This document shows, one piece after another, positions 1-8,023 of a DNA stretch of 64,000 bases. Position 1 is the stretch's first letter, and every line of letters starts with the position of its first letter. The notes under the pieces were generated by a model that saw only the letters and a list, made by a program, of their open reading frames with translations, had not been told where the DNA came from and searched no databases. The stretch comes from Armatimonadota bacterium. Its GTDB lineage: Bacteria; Bacillota; Desulfotomaculia; Desulfotomaculales; Nap2-2B. A program made the position numbers and the translations under genes. The stretch is from positions 45,493-109,492 of the forward strand of contig JAIMBK010000001.1 in NCBI GenBank assembly GCA_023511535.1, read 5' to 3'.

Positions 1-633
1 ACCGCGGCAACCAGGTCTTTGGAACGGCGCGCGGCGCAAACGGTGCTTTACCAGGTGCTCCACAACCTGGTGCGCCTGCTGGCGCCCGTGCTGGCCTTCA
101 CCAGCGAGGAGATCTGGCGCTGCGCCCCCAAAGAAGAGGGGGCCCCGGTAAGCGTGCAGTTGACCGACCTGCCGGAAGTAAACGAAGAGCACCTGGACAC
201 AGAACTGGAACAAAAGTGGGAGCGCCTGCTGGCGGTGCGCAGCGAGGTGACCCGGGCCCTGGAAGAGGCCAGGCGGGAAAAAACCATCGGCAACCCCCTG
301 GAAGCGGCGGTGGCTTTATACGCCGGCGGCGAGCTTTACGACTTCCTCCAGCAGTCCCTGACTGAGCTGCCGGTATTTTTCATTGTTTCGGCGGTATCCC
401 TGCACAGGTGGCAGGAAAAGCCGGACGCGGAAAACAGGCCCAACGGGGAAAAAGTGTTTCCTGCCCTGGAAATTTCCGAACTGGCGGTAGGCGTCCGGCG
501 CGCGCCGGGCGAAAAATGTGTCCGGTGCTGGAAGTACAGCGAAGGGGTGGGCAAAAATGCTGAACACCCCGCCTTGTGCCCGCGCTGCGCCGAAGTGGTC
601 AGGAACTGGAGGCCGGAAGCTGAAGAACATTAA
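1..633 (+). CDS. ileS: Isoleucyl-tRNA synthetase, C-terminal part
   Basis: This is the carboxy-terminal 210 residues of isoleucyl-tRNA synthetase, which charges tRNA-Ile in the cytoplasm. The frame is open from base 1, so the gene starts upstream of the window. The first half is the helical anticodon-binding domain (LVRLLAPVLAFTSEEIW is typical of class Ia synthetases). The end holds the terminal zinc ribbon, CVRCWKYS followed by CPRC. The gene runs convergently against the SDR gene with a hairpin between them. In many Firmicutes ileS sits downstream of the sepF/yggT division cluster on the same strand; here that cluster lies close by on the opposite strand, so the order is rearranged. The identification is secure. 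Confidence 0.95.
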   Translation, partial: TAATRSLERRAAQTVLYQVLHNLVRLLAPVLAFTSEEIWRCAPKEEGAPVSVQLTDLPEVNEEHLDTELEQKWERLLAVRSEVTRALEEARREKTIGNPLEAAVALYAGGELYDFLQQSLTELPVFFIVSAVSLHRWQEKPDAENRPNGEKVFPALEISELAVGVRRAPGEKCVRCWKYSEGVGKNAEHPALCPRCAEVVRNWRPEAEEH

Positions 634-833
634 ACCACAGAAAACATAGAGAATTTCCCGGATGGGGAATTAGAGATGGTGCAAGAGCTGGAGGAACTGG
701 AAGAAGAGCTGGCCAGGAAAAAGGAGAGACAGGGAACATAAAAAATACCGCCGGCCGGCGAAGAAAAACTGAGCTCCCGGCGGAGGCGGACTTCTTTGGA
801 ATGTATCGAGAGAAAGGCCCATTGCAAAGGGCT

Positions 834-861
834 AATAAGGGGGGGCAACACCCCCCTTATT
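834..861. terminator. Hairpin between convergent ileS and SDR genes
   Basis: An 11-bp perfect stem, aataagggggg pairing with ccccccttatt, encloses a 6-nt loop. It lies between two convergent genes. No long T-run follows on either strand, so it may be a weak bidirectional terminator or only a transcript-end stabiliser. Confidence 0.6.
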
Positions 862-895
862 TGAAACGTCATCAGGTAAGCGAAAAACGGCAGTT

Positions 896-1663
896 TTACC
901 GCGGCGGCATCCGCAGGGCGCCGTCGAGGCGGATGGTGGTACCGTTCAGCATCGGGTTTGTGACGATCTGCTCCACAAGCAGGGCGTACTCCTGCGGCCG
1001 GCCCAGGCGGGACGGGAAGGGAACCATGGCTCCCAGCGCCTCCCGGGCCTTTTCCGGCAGGCCGGCAAACATGGGGGTTTCAAAGATGCCGGGAGCAATG
1101 GTAACCACCCGGATGCCCAGCGCCGCGAACTCCCTGGCGATGGGCAGGGTCAACCCTACCACGCCCCCCTTGGAAGCGCTGTACGCCGCCTGCCCGATCT
1201 GCCCCTCGTAGGCCGCCACCGAAGCAGTGTTGATGATTACCCCCCGCTCCCCGTCTTGATTGGGCTCGTTCCGGGCCATTTTTTCCGCCGCCAGGCGAAT
1301 CACGTTAAACGTGCCCACCAGGTTGACCTGGATCACCCGGTTGAAATTTTCCAGGGGCATGGGGCCCTTTTTGCCCAAAACCTTTTCGGCCACGCCAATC
1401 CCGGCACAGTTGACCACTATGTGAATGCCCCCGAAGGCTTCCACCACCCGGTTAACGGCATTTTGCACGCTTTCGCCGTCCACCACGTTGGTGTTCACAA
1501 AGATTACTCCCTCGCCCAACCCGGCAGCCAGCTTATTTCCGGCTTCTTCGGCCAGATCGAAAATCGCCGCTTTGCCGCCCAGCGCCACCAGGCGGCGAAC
1601 CGTCGCCTCCCCCAGGCCCGACGCTCCGCCGGTTACTACCGCCACTGAACCTTTCACTTCCAT
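896..1663 (-). CDS. SDR-family 3-hydroxyacyl-CoA dehydrogenase (type II-like)
   Basis: This is a 255-residue short-chain dehydrogenase. It has the nucleotide-binding TGGASGLG at residues 11-18, NCAG at 85-88, and the catalytic Ser148, Tyr161 and Lys165 (YSASK). The overall sequence, including the insert after [11 protein letters not shown] and the ending [10 protein letters not shown]-like segment ([18 protein letters not shown]), resembles type II 3-hydroxyacyl-CoA dehydrogenases (HSD10 family), which oxidise short-chain and branched 3-hydroxyacyl-CoA with NAD. A longer frame exists upstream, but I chose the ATG at 1663 because a GGAGGGTGG ribosome site sits just before it and the Rossmann fold then starts normally. 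It is the last gene of the minus-strand run from yggS. The substrate cannot be read from sequence; a link to the acyl-CoA genes at 32-43 kb is inference. Confidence 0.85.
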   Translation of the reverse strand: MEVKGSVAVVTGGASGLGEATVRRLVALGGKAAIFDLAEEAGNKLAAGLGEGVIFVNTNVVDGESVQNAVNRVVEAFGGIHIVVNCAGIGVAEKVLGKKGPMPLENFNRVIQVNLVGTFNVIRLAAEKMARNEPNQDGERGVIINTASVAAYEGQIGQAAYSASKGGVVGLTLPIAREFAALGIRVVTIAPGIFETPMFAGLPEKAREALGAMVPFPSRLGRPQEYALLVEQIVTNPMLNGTTIRLDGALRMPPR

Positions 1664-1695
1664 AATTATTCCACCCTCCCTGATTTTATTAATGA

Positions 1696-1977
1696 TCAGC
1701 GCTTTCTTTGTCCAAACAACCTTTTCGTCGTTGCCACAAGCCAGTTCCAGTGCAAACAGAGGTGAATCACTACCAGTACCGAAAAAATCACCGCCAGCCA
1801 CTGGTGAAGATCAGTCCACGTGTGCCGCGTGAAAATAAATACCGATTCTCCTTCACGCCACCCCCCGCGACCGGCTCCCGGTAGAATAAGCCAGCGGACA
1901 AACCCGGATATTGCCAGCCCCAGGCCGGCCAAAAAAAGCAATCACGCCAGCAAGTAATTAAGGATCAATTTAGTCAT
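1696..1977 (-). pseudogene. DUF4405-like membrane protein with an in-frame TGA
   Basis: The gene should start at the ATG at 1977, which has a good AGGAGG site seven bases upstream and overlaps the DUF167 stop as ATGA. After 11 codons (MTKLILNYLLA) the frame hits TGA at 1944-1942, then continues open as LLFLAGLGLAISGFVRW and onward to 1696. The continuation has two hydrophobic segments and the HxWxDLHxW and HLxLHW motifs typical of DUF4405, a small haem-type membrane domain. A TTG directly after the TGA could restart translation, but it has no ribosome site and would remove part of the first helix. Explanations are a recent nonsense mutation (one base from TGG, CGA or GGA), restart at TTG, readthrough, or a sequencing error. 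Family call moderate; the in-frame stop is directly visible. Confidence 0.7.
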
Positions 1978-2282
1978 CTTCCAACCTCCTGTTGGTCGCT
2001 GAACAGTAGTTTCAGCACCTGCTCCCTGGTCAATCCAACCACCCGTACCTGTTTATTTCTTCCCTTGTGGCCGCCGACTATTTCCACGCCGGACTTCGGC
2101 ACGTTAAGTATTTTCGCCAAAAGGGAGCGGCAGGCTTCGTTGGCCTCCCCTTCTACCGGCGGAGCAGTCACCCGGACGCGCAAAGCGCCTTCGAAAAAGC
2201 CGGCCAGTTCATTTTTAGCAGCCCTGGGCTGGACGCGCACCTTAAAAAGCACCGCCTTGCCCTCCTGACGTACGTCTAACAT
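1974..2282 (-). CDS. DUF167 (YggU/UPF0235) family protein
   Basis: This 102-residue protein of unknown function belongs to the DUF167/UPF0235 family. The family pattern is clear: VRVQPRAAKNEL near residue 16, then LRVRVTAPPVEGEAN and a C-terminal GHKGRNKQVRV. Homologues commonly follow yggT in bacterial gene clusters. Here four genes, including an MNT/HEPN pair, lie between yggT and this gene. Its ATG is inside the end of the HEPN gene (TTATGTTAG) and its stop overlaps the next start as ATGA, so translation of the three genes is probably coupled. Family assignment is secure; the role is unknown. Confidence 0.9.
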   Translation of the reverse strand: MLDVRQEGKAVLFKVRVQPRAAKNELAGFFEGALRVRVTAPPVEGEANEACRSLLAKILNVPKSGVEIVGGHKGRNKQVRVVGLTREQVLKLLFSDQQEVGR

Positions 2283-2686
2283 AATTGTTCAGCCTTTAAA
2301 TAAGTTTGCACAGCGCCTAAAAATTCACCGGCGCTCTGAAGTATCTCCCTGGCATCTTCTGGTTCAATTTCGGTCATTTCTCCGTAGTCTCCCTGCTGAC
2401 GCAGTTCGAAAGCATAGTGAAGGGTTTTACTATGCTCTTTGGAAAATTTCCCGGTTTTCACAAAATGCAAGTCAAAAAGGGAAATAACTCCACTGTGTCT
2501 GGAGGAGCCTTTTCCAATGGTCAAGAGAAGAGCCAGTACGGCGTAAAACATGGCATAGTAAGCCCGGTTTACGATACTTCTTGGACTTCCCTGATGTTCG
2601 GCTAATTTGTTAGCATCCTCTAGTGATTCCTTTGCCTGGGTAAGCCGGTAATTAATCAGCGATGCTATATTTTCTTCGTGGTTCAC
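2276..2686 (-). CDS. HEPN-domain protein (putative toxin of MNT/HEPN pair)
   Basis: This 136-residue helical protein has the features of the HEPN superfamily group that partners minimal nucleotidyltransferases: SIVNRAYYAMFYAVLALL near residues 37-54 and FELRQQGDY near residues 92-100. Many HEPN toxins cut RNA through an R-x4-6-H motif; I do not see a clear one, so RNase activity is uncertain. The gene overlaps the upstream nucleotidyltransferase gene by 4 bp (ATGA) and overlaps the DUF167 start, forming a tightly coupled trio. MNT/HEPN pairs act as toxin-antitoxin systems in which the MNT protein modifies the HEPN protein (known for the family); that role is inferred here. Confidence 0.85.
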   Translation of the reverse strand: MNHEENIASLINYRLTQAKESLEDANKLAEHQGSPRSIVNRAYYAMFYAVLALLLTIGKGSSRHSGVISLFDLHFVKTGKFSKEHSKTLHYAFELRQQGDYGEMTEIEPEDAREILQSAGEFLGAVQTYLKAEQLC

Positions 2687-3000
2687 ACCAGGATACCTTC
2701 TTTCTGAATAACCTTATACAACGGTGAGGCTGAAAGGGGCCCCTTTTGAACAGCCTCCCGGGGAAACACGACCGGAGCAATGACTATATTGTGTTGAAAA
2801 CCCACCTCCCAGGCAATCTCGCTGATCAATCGCCGTTCCCGGCGCGTTAAGGAGCCGACTTCCAGATAGACATCCAGATCAGAATCGTACCGGGCGTCAC
2901 CCCTGACCCGGGAGCCGAAGACGCGCATTTCGTAAAGAGATATTCTCCCCTTAAGCTTCTTTTTTAACTTGCGGGCAACCGCCAGATCTTTTTTATTCAT
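2683..3000 (-). CDS. MNT-type nucleotidyltransferase (antitoxin candidate)
   Basis: This 105-residue minimal nucleotidyltransferase of the DNA polymerase beta-like fold shows FGSRVRGDARYDSDLDVYLE at residues 28-47, which supplies the GS-x-x-RG loop and the SDxD metal-binding aspartates. Family members transfer AMP or other nucleotides, and in MNT/HEPN modules they silence the HEPN partner. The stop overlaps the HEPN start by 4 bp. The pair is inserted between the activase gene and DUF167 within an otherwise housekeeping run of genes. Confidence 0.9.
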   Translation of the reverse strand: MNKKDLAVARKLKKKLKGRISLYEMRVFGSRVRGDARYDSDLDVYLEVGSLTRRERRLISEIAWEVGFQHNIVIAPVVFPREAVQKGPLSASPLYKVIQKEGILV

Positions 3001-3069
3001 AACCCTCTCATTCCCAATCTCATAAAGGAATGCAAACAGGGATCTGTAGAGATACCTGTTTGCTGCTGC

Positions 3070-3837
3070 CTACTTCTCCGCGGCGATCAGGGCCGCCCCG
3101 TAAGCCCCCATGAGCTGCGGGTTGGCGGGGACGTGCACGGGCTGTCCCAGGTGGCGGCTCAAAATTTCCACAATAGCGCTGTTTAAGGCGACTCCTCCCG
3201 TCATGGCCACCTCCGGCTCCACCCCCACCCGGCGGGCCATCCCTTCCAGGCGGTCGACCACCGCTTCAAAAAGCCCCCGGATAATCTCGTCCTTGGGCCG
3301 CCCCTGGGCAAGGTGGGAGATCACTTCCGATTCGGCAAAAACGGTGCACGTACTGCTGATCGGCACCGCCGCCGGCGCCTGCCGGGCCAGCCCCGCCATT
3401 TCCAAAAGATCCGTTTCCAGCGCCCTGGCCATTACCTCTAAAAAACGGCCCGTCCCGGCGGCGCACTTGTCGTTCATCACAAAATCAACGACCCGCCCGC
3501 GCCCGTCCAGGCGAATCACTTTGCTGTCCTGCCCGCCCACGTCAATAACGGTGCGTGCCGGCGGAAAGGAAGCGTGCGCGCCGCGCCCGTGGCAGCTGAT
3601 TTCGGTTACCTGTTTATCGGCAAAAGGGATATTGGCCCGCCCGTAACCGGTGGCCACGATCCTTTCCACTTTTTCCCGGCTTACCCCGGCCCGGGCGAGG
3701 GCCTTGGCCAGGGCTTCCTCGGCGCTGGCCCGGTTGTTCGTACCGGTGGGCAGCAGCGCCTCCCCCCGCCATTCCCCGTCAACGAGCACCACCGCTTTCG
3801 TGGTGGTGGAACCAACGTCAATTCCGGCCGCAATCAA
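3070..3837 (-). CDS. BadF/BadG/HgdC-type ATPase (CoA-dehydratase/reductase activase)
   Basis: This 255-residue protein belongs to the ASKHA-fold ATPases that reductively activate 2-hydroxyacyl-CoA dehydratases or benzoyl-CoA-type reductases. The start MIAAGIDVGSTTTKAVV is the phosphate-1 motif. The two cysteines that bind the bridging [4Fe-4S] cluster of the homodimer are in NDKCAAGTGRFLE and ISSTCTVFAESEV. TGGVALNSA and GAYGAALIA complete the nucleotide site. Length matches HgdC-like activators. The dehydratase or reductase subunits it would serve are not in the window, so the partner is unknown. It sits between yggT and the MNT/HEPN pair. Confidence 0.9.
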   Translation of the reverse strand: MIAAGIDVGSTTTKAVVLVDGEWRGEALLPTGTNNRASAEEALAKALARAGVSREKVERIVATGYGRANIPFADKQVTEISCHGRGAHASFPPARTVIDVGGQDSKVIRLDGRGRVVDFVMNDKCAAGTGRFLEVMARALETDLLEMAGLARQAPAAVPISSTCTVFAESEVISHLAQGRPKDEIIRGLFEAVVDRLEGMARRVGVEPEVAMTGGVALNSAIVEILSRHLGQPVHVPANPQLMGAYGAALIAAEK

Positions 3838-3876
3838 GCTTCTTTTCCCTCCTAAAGAATGGTTCTTTGTGTTTTT

Positions 3877-4140
3877 CTATAATCCGGCGGTGCGCAATAA
3901 AGCCAGCACCAGCTGCCGCAAAATTTCCAAAGCGAAAAAGGCTGCGATCGGCGAAAAATCGATCATGCCCACCGGGGGAATAAATCGCCTGAAAATCCGC
4001 AGCCACGGTTCGGTTACCTCGTAAATAAACCTGATTAACGGCTGGTAGGGATTGTGCCTGATAAACGACAAGATGATGCGGATAAAAATCAGCCAGTAAT
4101 AAACCTGAAAAATCACGTTTACAATCCGGTAAATATCCAT
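3877..4140 (-). CDS. yggT: YggT-family membrane protein
   Basis: This 87-residue integral membrane protein of the YggT/YlmG family has two hydrophobic segments (about residues 4-24 and 60-82). The family signature is between them: SFIRHNPYQPLIRFIYEVTEPWLRIFRR (the NP...ltep.L.pirr pattern). It is usually found with sepF and division genes; a part in envelope or membrane organisation is known only loosely. It follows proC closely (15 bp) and belongs to the yggS-sepF-proC-yggT run. Confidence 0.9.
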   Translation of the reverse strand: MDIYRIVNVIFQVYYWLIFIRIILSFIRHNPYQPLIRFIYEVTEPWLRIFRRFIPPVGMIDFSPIAAFFALEILRQLVLALLRTAGL

Positions 4141-4155
4141 GCTCCACCCCGTCTT

Positions 4156-4977
4156 TTATTTTAGCCCGGCGGATATCTCGGAGGACCGGCGGGTTGCCGC
4201 GCTCACTGCCTTCATTAAAGTACACCGCAGGCCGCCTTCCTCCAGGGCAAAAATCCCTTCGATGGTCGTCCCCGCCGGCGTGGTGACCAGATTTTTCAGC
4301 CGGGCCGGGTGTTCGCCGCTTTCCAGCGCCATTTTTGCCGCCCCCAGCATCGTCTGGGCGCTTAAAAGAAAGGCTGTTTCCCTGGGCAGGCCCACCCGCA
4401 GGCCGGCGTCGACCAGGGCGTCCAAAATCATGAACATATAGGCCGGGCCGCTGCCGCTCAAACCGGTGACCGCATCCATCAACCTTTCCGGAACCTCGGT
4501 CACCCTCCCGACCGCGGAAAAAATCGCCCTTGCCCGGCTTAAGTCTTCTTCACGGGCGTGCGTGCCGGCGCAAAGGGCACTGGCTCCGGCCCCAACCAGG
4601 CAGGGCGTATTGGGCATTACCCGGACCACCCCCACCGGATGTTTTAAAAACCCTTCAATATATTTTATGGGGACACCGGCGGCAATCGAAATGAGGGTCT
4701 GCCCGGAACGGAAAAGCCCCCCCGTTTCGGGCAACACCTGCCCGACAATTTGCGGCTTGACGGCCAAAACAACAAGATCGACGGTTTCCACCAGCCGGCA
4801 ATTATTCTGGGCCGCGCTTATGCCCAATTTCTGCTGCAGATAAGCCAGCCGTTTCTGCTCAACATCACTGGCGTATAAATCGGCCGGCGGAAAACCGCTT
4901 TTCACCAGCCCCGTAAAGAGCGCCTCGGCCATGGCTCCTCCGCCCAGGCTGCCGATTTTCAGTCCCGTTAACGGCAT
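4156..4977 (-). CDS. proC: Pyrroline-5-carboxylate reductase
   Basis: This 273-residue NADPH-dependent enzyme converts 1-pyrroline-5-carboxylate to proline in the cytoplasm. The Rossmann start KIGSLGGGAMAEALFTGLV, VLAVKPQ near residue 72, RVMPNTPCLVGAGASALC near 118 and the C-terminal TGLSGSGPAYMFMILDALVD (the ProC signature) are all present. Length is normal. Position within a sepF/yggT/yggS cluster is a common arrangement in Firmicutes and other bacteria. Confidence 0.95.
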   Translation of the reverse strand: MPLTGLKIGSLGGGAMAEALFTGLVKSGFPPADLYASDVEQKRLAYLQQKLGISAAQNNCRLVETVDLVVLAVKPQIVGQVLPETGGLFRSGQTLISIAAGVPIKYIEGFLKHPVGVVRVMPNTPCLVGAGASALCAGTHAREEDLSRARAIFSAVGRVTEVPERLMDAVTGLSGSGPAYMFMILDALVDAGLRVGLPRETAFLLSAQTMLGAAKMALESGEHPARLKNLVTTPAGTTIEGIFALEEGGLRCTLMKAVSAATRRSSEISAGLK

Positions 4978-5004
4978 TTGTTTACCCCTTTTCTTTTTCG
5001 AATG

Positions 5005-5442
5005 CTACCGCATCCAGGAAAAAAGTTCGCGATCCCGGGCCTGGCTTTTCAGTTCGGAAGAAATATCCACATTGCTCGGCACAAAAAGGAAAATCCCGTT
5101 GCCGACTTTTTGCGTATTCCCGTTTAGGCCGTAGGTTGCCCCGCTGACGAAATCGACCACCCGTCTGGCCAGTTCGGCATCCGCCTGCTCCAGGTTGACA
5201 ATCACGGGCCGCCTGTTTTTCAGGTGATCGACAATCCCCTGCACATCCTCGAAAACTTTCGGCTCCGCCACCACCACCCGCACCTGCCGCTGGGCGTGCA
5301 GGCTCACCACCTGCCCTTTGCGCCGGGCCGGCGAAACCATTTCGTCTTCTTCCCGGCCTTCTTTTTCCTGTTCTTCCTCTTCCAAAGGCTCCTCCTCAAA
5401 TCCGATAAAACCCAAGACCTTATCTACAAATCTCCTGGCCAT
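5005..5442 (-). CDS. sepF: Cell division protein SepF
   Basis: SepF binds the FtsZ ring and the membrane and helps septum assembly. The 145-residue protein has the expected parts: an amphipathic N-terminal helix (MARRFVDKVLGFIGF), a very acidic linker at residues 15-35, and the core domain from about residue 50, including RRPVIVNLEQ and RRVVDFVSGATYGLNG near 103-118. The ribosome site AAGGAGG lies inside the distal end of a dispersed repeat (5451-5547). That repeat separates sepF from yggS and so supplies the 5' leader of sepF. Confidence 0.95.
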   Translation of the reverse strand: MARRFVDKVLGFIGFEEEPLEEEEQEKEGREEDEMVSPARRKGQVVSLHAQRQVRVVVAEPKVFEDVQGIVDHLKNRRPVIVNLEQADAELARRVVDFVSGATYGLNGNTQKVGNGIFLFVPSNVDISSELKSQARDRELFSWMR

Positions 5443-5450
5443 CGCTCACC

Positions 5451-5547
5451 CTCCTTGAAAATAGGGATTAGGAATCAGGGGTTAGGAATTAGGGGTAAAT
5501 ACTTTTACATAATTATACTTTATGGTGAGAACGAACGTTCTTATGGG
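5451..5547 (-). repeat. Dispersed leader repeat, copy R1 (before sepF)
   Basis: First of four copies of a roughly 100-bp repeat. Read on the minus strand it runs: palindrome AGAACGTTCGTTCT, CCATAAAGTA, GTAAAAGTATTTACC, a run of CCTAATT-like units, CCTATTTTC and finally AAGGAGG, the sepF ribosome site. The other copies are at 10916-11015, 11347-11416 and 56799-56901, each in the same position and orientation relative to its gene. This copy contains a TATAAT sequence after the palindrome. Confidence 0.9.
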
Positions 5548-5589
5548 AAACTCCTTGGAAACATTGGAATAGCGTTTATCTGTGGGGCT

Positions 5590-6312
5590 TCAGTGGTCGC
5601 GGGCGCCGAAAATGGCTGTTCCCAAACGGATCAAGTTGGCTCCCTCTTCCACAGCCACCAGGTAATCATTGGTCATGCCCATCGACAGATAATCAATCCC
5701 CGCAGCGGGAAAAAGCGCCCGCGCCCGCTCGTACAAAAGGCGGAGTTCCCGGAAAACGGGCCGGACTTCTTCGGGATCGTCCACCGCCGGCGCAACGGTC
5801 ATCAGCCCCCTGATTTTCAACCCCGGAAGGGTGCTCACCGCGCCAAGAAATTCCATGACCTCGCCGGGGGGCAAACCATACTTGGTTTTTTCGCCGGCCA
5901 CGTTCACCTGCACCAAAACGGGCACCTCCCTCCCCTCTTTCCCGGCCAGCCGGCTGATGGCCTGGGCCAGACGCCAGCTGTCCAGGGAGTGGATTAAACT
6001 TACCCTGTCCAGGACATATTTTACCTTATTCGTTTGCAAGTGTCCAATAAAATGCCACTCGATCCCGGCCGGCAAAAGCGGCTGCTTGGCCAGCATCTCC
6101 TGGACGCGGTTTTCGCCCAAAATCCATACTCCCGCCGCCAAAGCGGCCTCAATTTTCTCTACGGAAACTCCTTTCGTCACGGCCACCAGCTTAACCTCCC
6201 GGGCCGACCGCCCGGCCCGGCCGGCAGCCTGGGCAATTTTTGCCCTTACCCGCCGCAAATTTTCCTGCACGTTCAAAGCATGATTCCCCTGTGCTGAAGA
6301 TACTTTCTTCAT
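5590..6312 (-). CDS. yggS: YggS/PLPBP-family PLP-binding protein
   Basis: This 240-residue pyridoxal-phosphate homeostasis protein of the YggS/YlmE family has a single TIM-barrel-like domain. The PLP lysine is in VKLVAVTKGVS (about residue 48). GENRVQEM, EWHFIGHLQTNKVKY and the C-terminal LSMGMTNDYLVAVEEGANLIRLGTAIFG are all standard. No catalytic reaction is established for the family; loss disturbs amino-acid and PLP balance. It heads the run yggS-sepF-proC-yggT, a well-known Firmicute order. Confidence 0.95.
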   Translation of the reverse strand: MKKVSSAQGNHALNVQENLRRVRAKIAQAAGRAGRSAREVKLVAVTKGVSVEKIEAALAAGVWILGENRVQEMLAKQPLLPAGIEWHFIGHLQTNKVKYVLDRVSLIHSLDSWRLAQAISRLAGKEGREVPVLVQVNVAGEKTKYGLPPGEVMEFLGAVSTLPGLKIRGLMTVAPAVDDPEEVRPVFRELRLLYERARALFPAAGIDYLSMGMTNDYLVAVEEGANLIRLGTAIFGARDH

Positions 6313-6388
6313 CGTGACAACCGTTTCTGGTCGTAGATGGTATTTTTTATTCGACGCCAGGAACAGAAATCCTGCCCTAAAAAAGGCA

Positions 6389-6420
6389 AAGGCGGGGAAA
6401 ACCCGCCTTCTTTTTAATCA
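6389..6420. terminator. Bidirectional intrinsic terminator after trpB
   Basis: The stem aaggcggg / cccgcctt has a 5-nt loop and is flanked by T-runs in both directions (CTTTTTAA on plus, TGCCTTTTTT on minus). It directly follows the trpB stop on the minus strand and lies before yggS. Confidence 0.75.
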
Positions 6421-6424
6421 TGGC

Positions 6425-7780
6425 TTAGACTTTCGGCAGCATCGCCAGGGCCTTTTGCAGTTCGTTTTCGGGCAGCGGGTAATCCTCCAGTTTACCGGAG
6501 AGGTAATTGTCGTAGGCGGCCAGGTCGAGCAGGCCGTGGCCGCTCAAGTTAAACACAATGGTCCGGGCCTCGCCGGCTTCCTTTGCCCGCAGGGCTTCCC
6601 GGATGGCCCACGCGATGGCGTGCGCCGATTCGGGAGCGGGAACAATTCCTTCGCTCCGGGCAAAGGTCACCGCCCCCTCGAACACTTCCGTCTGATTGAG
6701 GGCCTGTGCTTCCACGATCCCGTCCGCCACCAGCTGGCAGAGCAGCGGGGCATCGCCGTGGTACCGCAGCCCTCCGGCGTGAATCCCGGGCGGAATAAAC
6801 CGGGACCCCAGCGTATGCATGTATAAAAGCGGGGTAAAGCCGGCCACGTCGCCGAAGTCGTAGGTATGCAGGCCCCGCGTCAGCGTGGGGCAGGCCGTAG
6901 GTTCGACGGCGACCAGGCGCACTTGCGCGCCTTGCGTCAGTTTATCACAGGCAAAGGGAAAGGCAAAACCGCTGAAGTTGCTCCCGCCGCCCACGCAACC
7001 GATGACCACGTCGGGATAATAACCGGCTTTGGCCATTTGTTCTTTTGTTTCCAGACCGACGACCGTCTGGTGCAGGCAAACGTGATTTAAGACACTGCCC
7101 AACGAATAGTTGGTGTCCTCCCGCCCGGCGGCCTCCTCGATCGCCTCGCTGATGGCGATGCCCAGACTCCCCGGCGTGTCCGGCATTTCCGCCAGAATTT
7201 TCCGCCCGGCCTCGGTATTCTCGCTGGGGCTGGCGTACACCCGGGCGCCGAAAATCTCCATGATGGAACGCCGGTAGGGCTTTTGCTGGAAGCTGACCCT
7301 CACCATGTAAACCACACATTCCAGGCCGAAAAAGTTGCAGGCCTGGGATAGGGCCGTGCCCCACTGTCCGGCGCCGGTTTCGGTGGTCAGGCGCTTAATC
7401 CCTTCCACTTTGTTGTAGTAAGCCTGGGCCACCGCCGTGTTCAGCTTGTGGCTGCCGGCCGGACTGACCCCTTCGTATTTGTAGAAAATCCGCGCCGGGG
7501 TAGCCAGGGCCTTTTCCAGACGCCTGGCCCGGAAAAGGGGCGAAGGGCGCCACAACCGGTAAATTTCCCGGACTTCTTCCGGGATCTCGATCCAGCGTTC
7601 CCGCGACGCCTCCTGCCTGATCAAACCCATGGGAAAAATGGGCTTCAGGTCATCGGGGGTCACCGGTTGCCCGGTGGCAGGATTTAAGGGGGGCCTGGGG
7701 AGGTTGGGCAGATCTGCCTGAATGTTGTACCAGTGGGTGGGAATTTCCTTCTCCGTAAGCATAATCTTGACCTCGTCCAT
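6425..7780 (-). CDS. trpB: Tryptophan synthase beta chain, TrpB2 type
   Basis: This 451-residue PLP enzyme condenses indole with serine to give tryptophan. Length and sequence match the long TrpB2 subgroup: an N-terminal extension with [35 protein letters not shown], the PLP lysine Lys112 in [20 protein letters not shown], the phosphate-binding CVGGGSNF near residue 276 and ESAHAIAW near 396. TrpB2 proteins often stand alone, without trpA, as here, and are thought to work with free indole or other partners. A near-consensus promoter lies upstream (7821-7849). The gene stands alone between terminator and promoter. Confidence 0.93.
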   Translation of the reverse strand: MDEVKIMLTEKEIPTHWYNIQADLPNLPRPPLNPATGQPVTPDDLKPIFPMGLIRQEASRERWIEIPEEVREIYRLWRPSPLFRARRLEKALATPARIFYKYEGVSPAGSHKLNTAVAQAYYNKVEGIKRLTTETGAGQWGTALSQACNFFGLECVVYMVRVSFQQKPYRRSIMEIFGARVYASPSENTEAGRKILAEMPDTPGSLGIAISEAIEEAAGREDTNYSLGSVLNHVCLHQTVVGLETKEQMAKAGYYPDVVIGCVGGGSNFSGFAFPFACDKLTQGAQVRLVAVEPTACPTLTRGLHTYDFGDVAGFTPLLYMHTLGSRFIPPGIHAGGLRYHGDAPLLCQLVADGIVEAQALNQTEVFEGAVTFARSEGIVPAPESAHAIAWAIREALRAKEAGEARTIVFNLSGHGLLDLAAYDNYLSGKLEDYPLPENELQKALAMLPKV

Positions 7781-7820
7781 GCTTGTCTCAACTCCTCTCT
7801 TCTAAAAAAATGATAGTACT

Positions 7821-7849
7821 ATTGTATTGAATTAATTAAATGAAATCAA
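7821..7849 (-). promoter_or_regulatory. Sigma-A promoter of trpB2
   Basis: On the minus strand TTGATT (7849-7844) and TACAAT (7826-7821) are 17 bp apart. A perfect 10-bp palindrome, ATAGTACTAT (7813-7822), overlaps the -10 edge and the likely start site; it could be a repressor operator (inference). Confidence 0.65.
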
Positions 7850-7978
7850 GGGTTAAAAAGGCACAAAACCTCTGGATTATTTTCCCACCCGGGCTCAATT
7901 AATTATTATAAATTGATAAGAGCAAATTTAACCCTAAAGACAGAAAAAAGAAAATTCCTTTGGGATTTAAATTAATTG

Positions 7979-8007
7979 TTGACAGCCCAGGCAATTATCA
8001 ATATAAT
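7979..8007 (+). promoter_or_regulatory. Consensus sigma-A promoter of otsA
   Basis: TTGACA (7979-7984) and TATAAT (8002-8007) with exactly 17 bp between are a perfect match to the sigma-A consensus. The expected start is near 8014, giving a leader of about 125 bases before otsA. Confidence 0.85.
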
Positions 8008-8023
8008 ATTCTTATCTATTATT

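Noticed and set aside
676-741. A 22-codon frame after ileS (MVQELEELEEEL...)
   Set aside because: It is very short and repetitive, with no clear ribosome site; it may be a relic but cannot be supported as a gene.
1942-1944. Selenocysteine codon in the DUF4405 gene
   Set aside because: The family is not a known selenoprotein and I see no convincing SECIS-like structure; kept only as a remote alternative.
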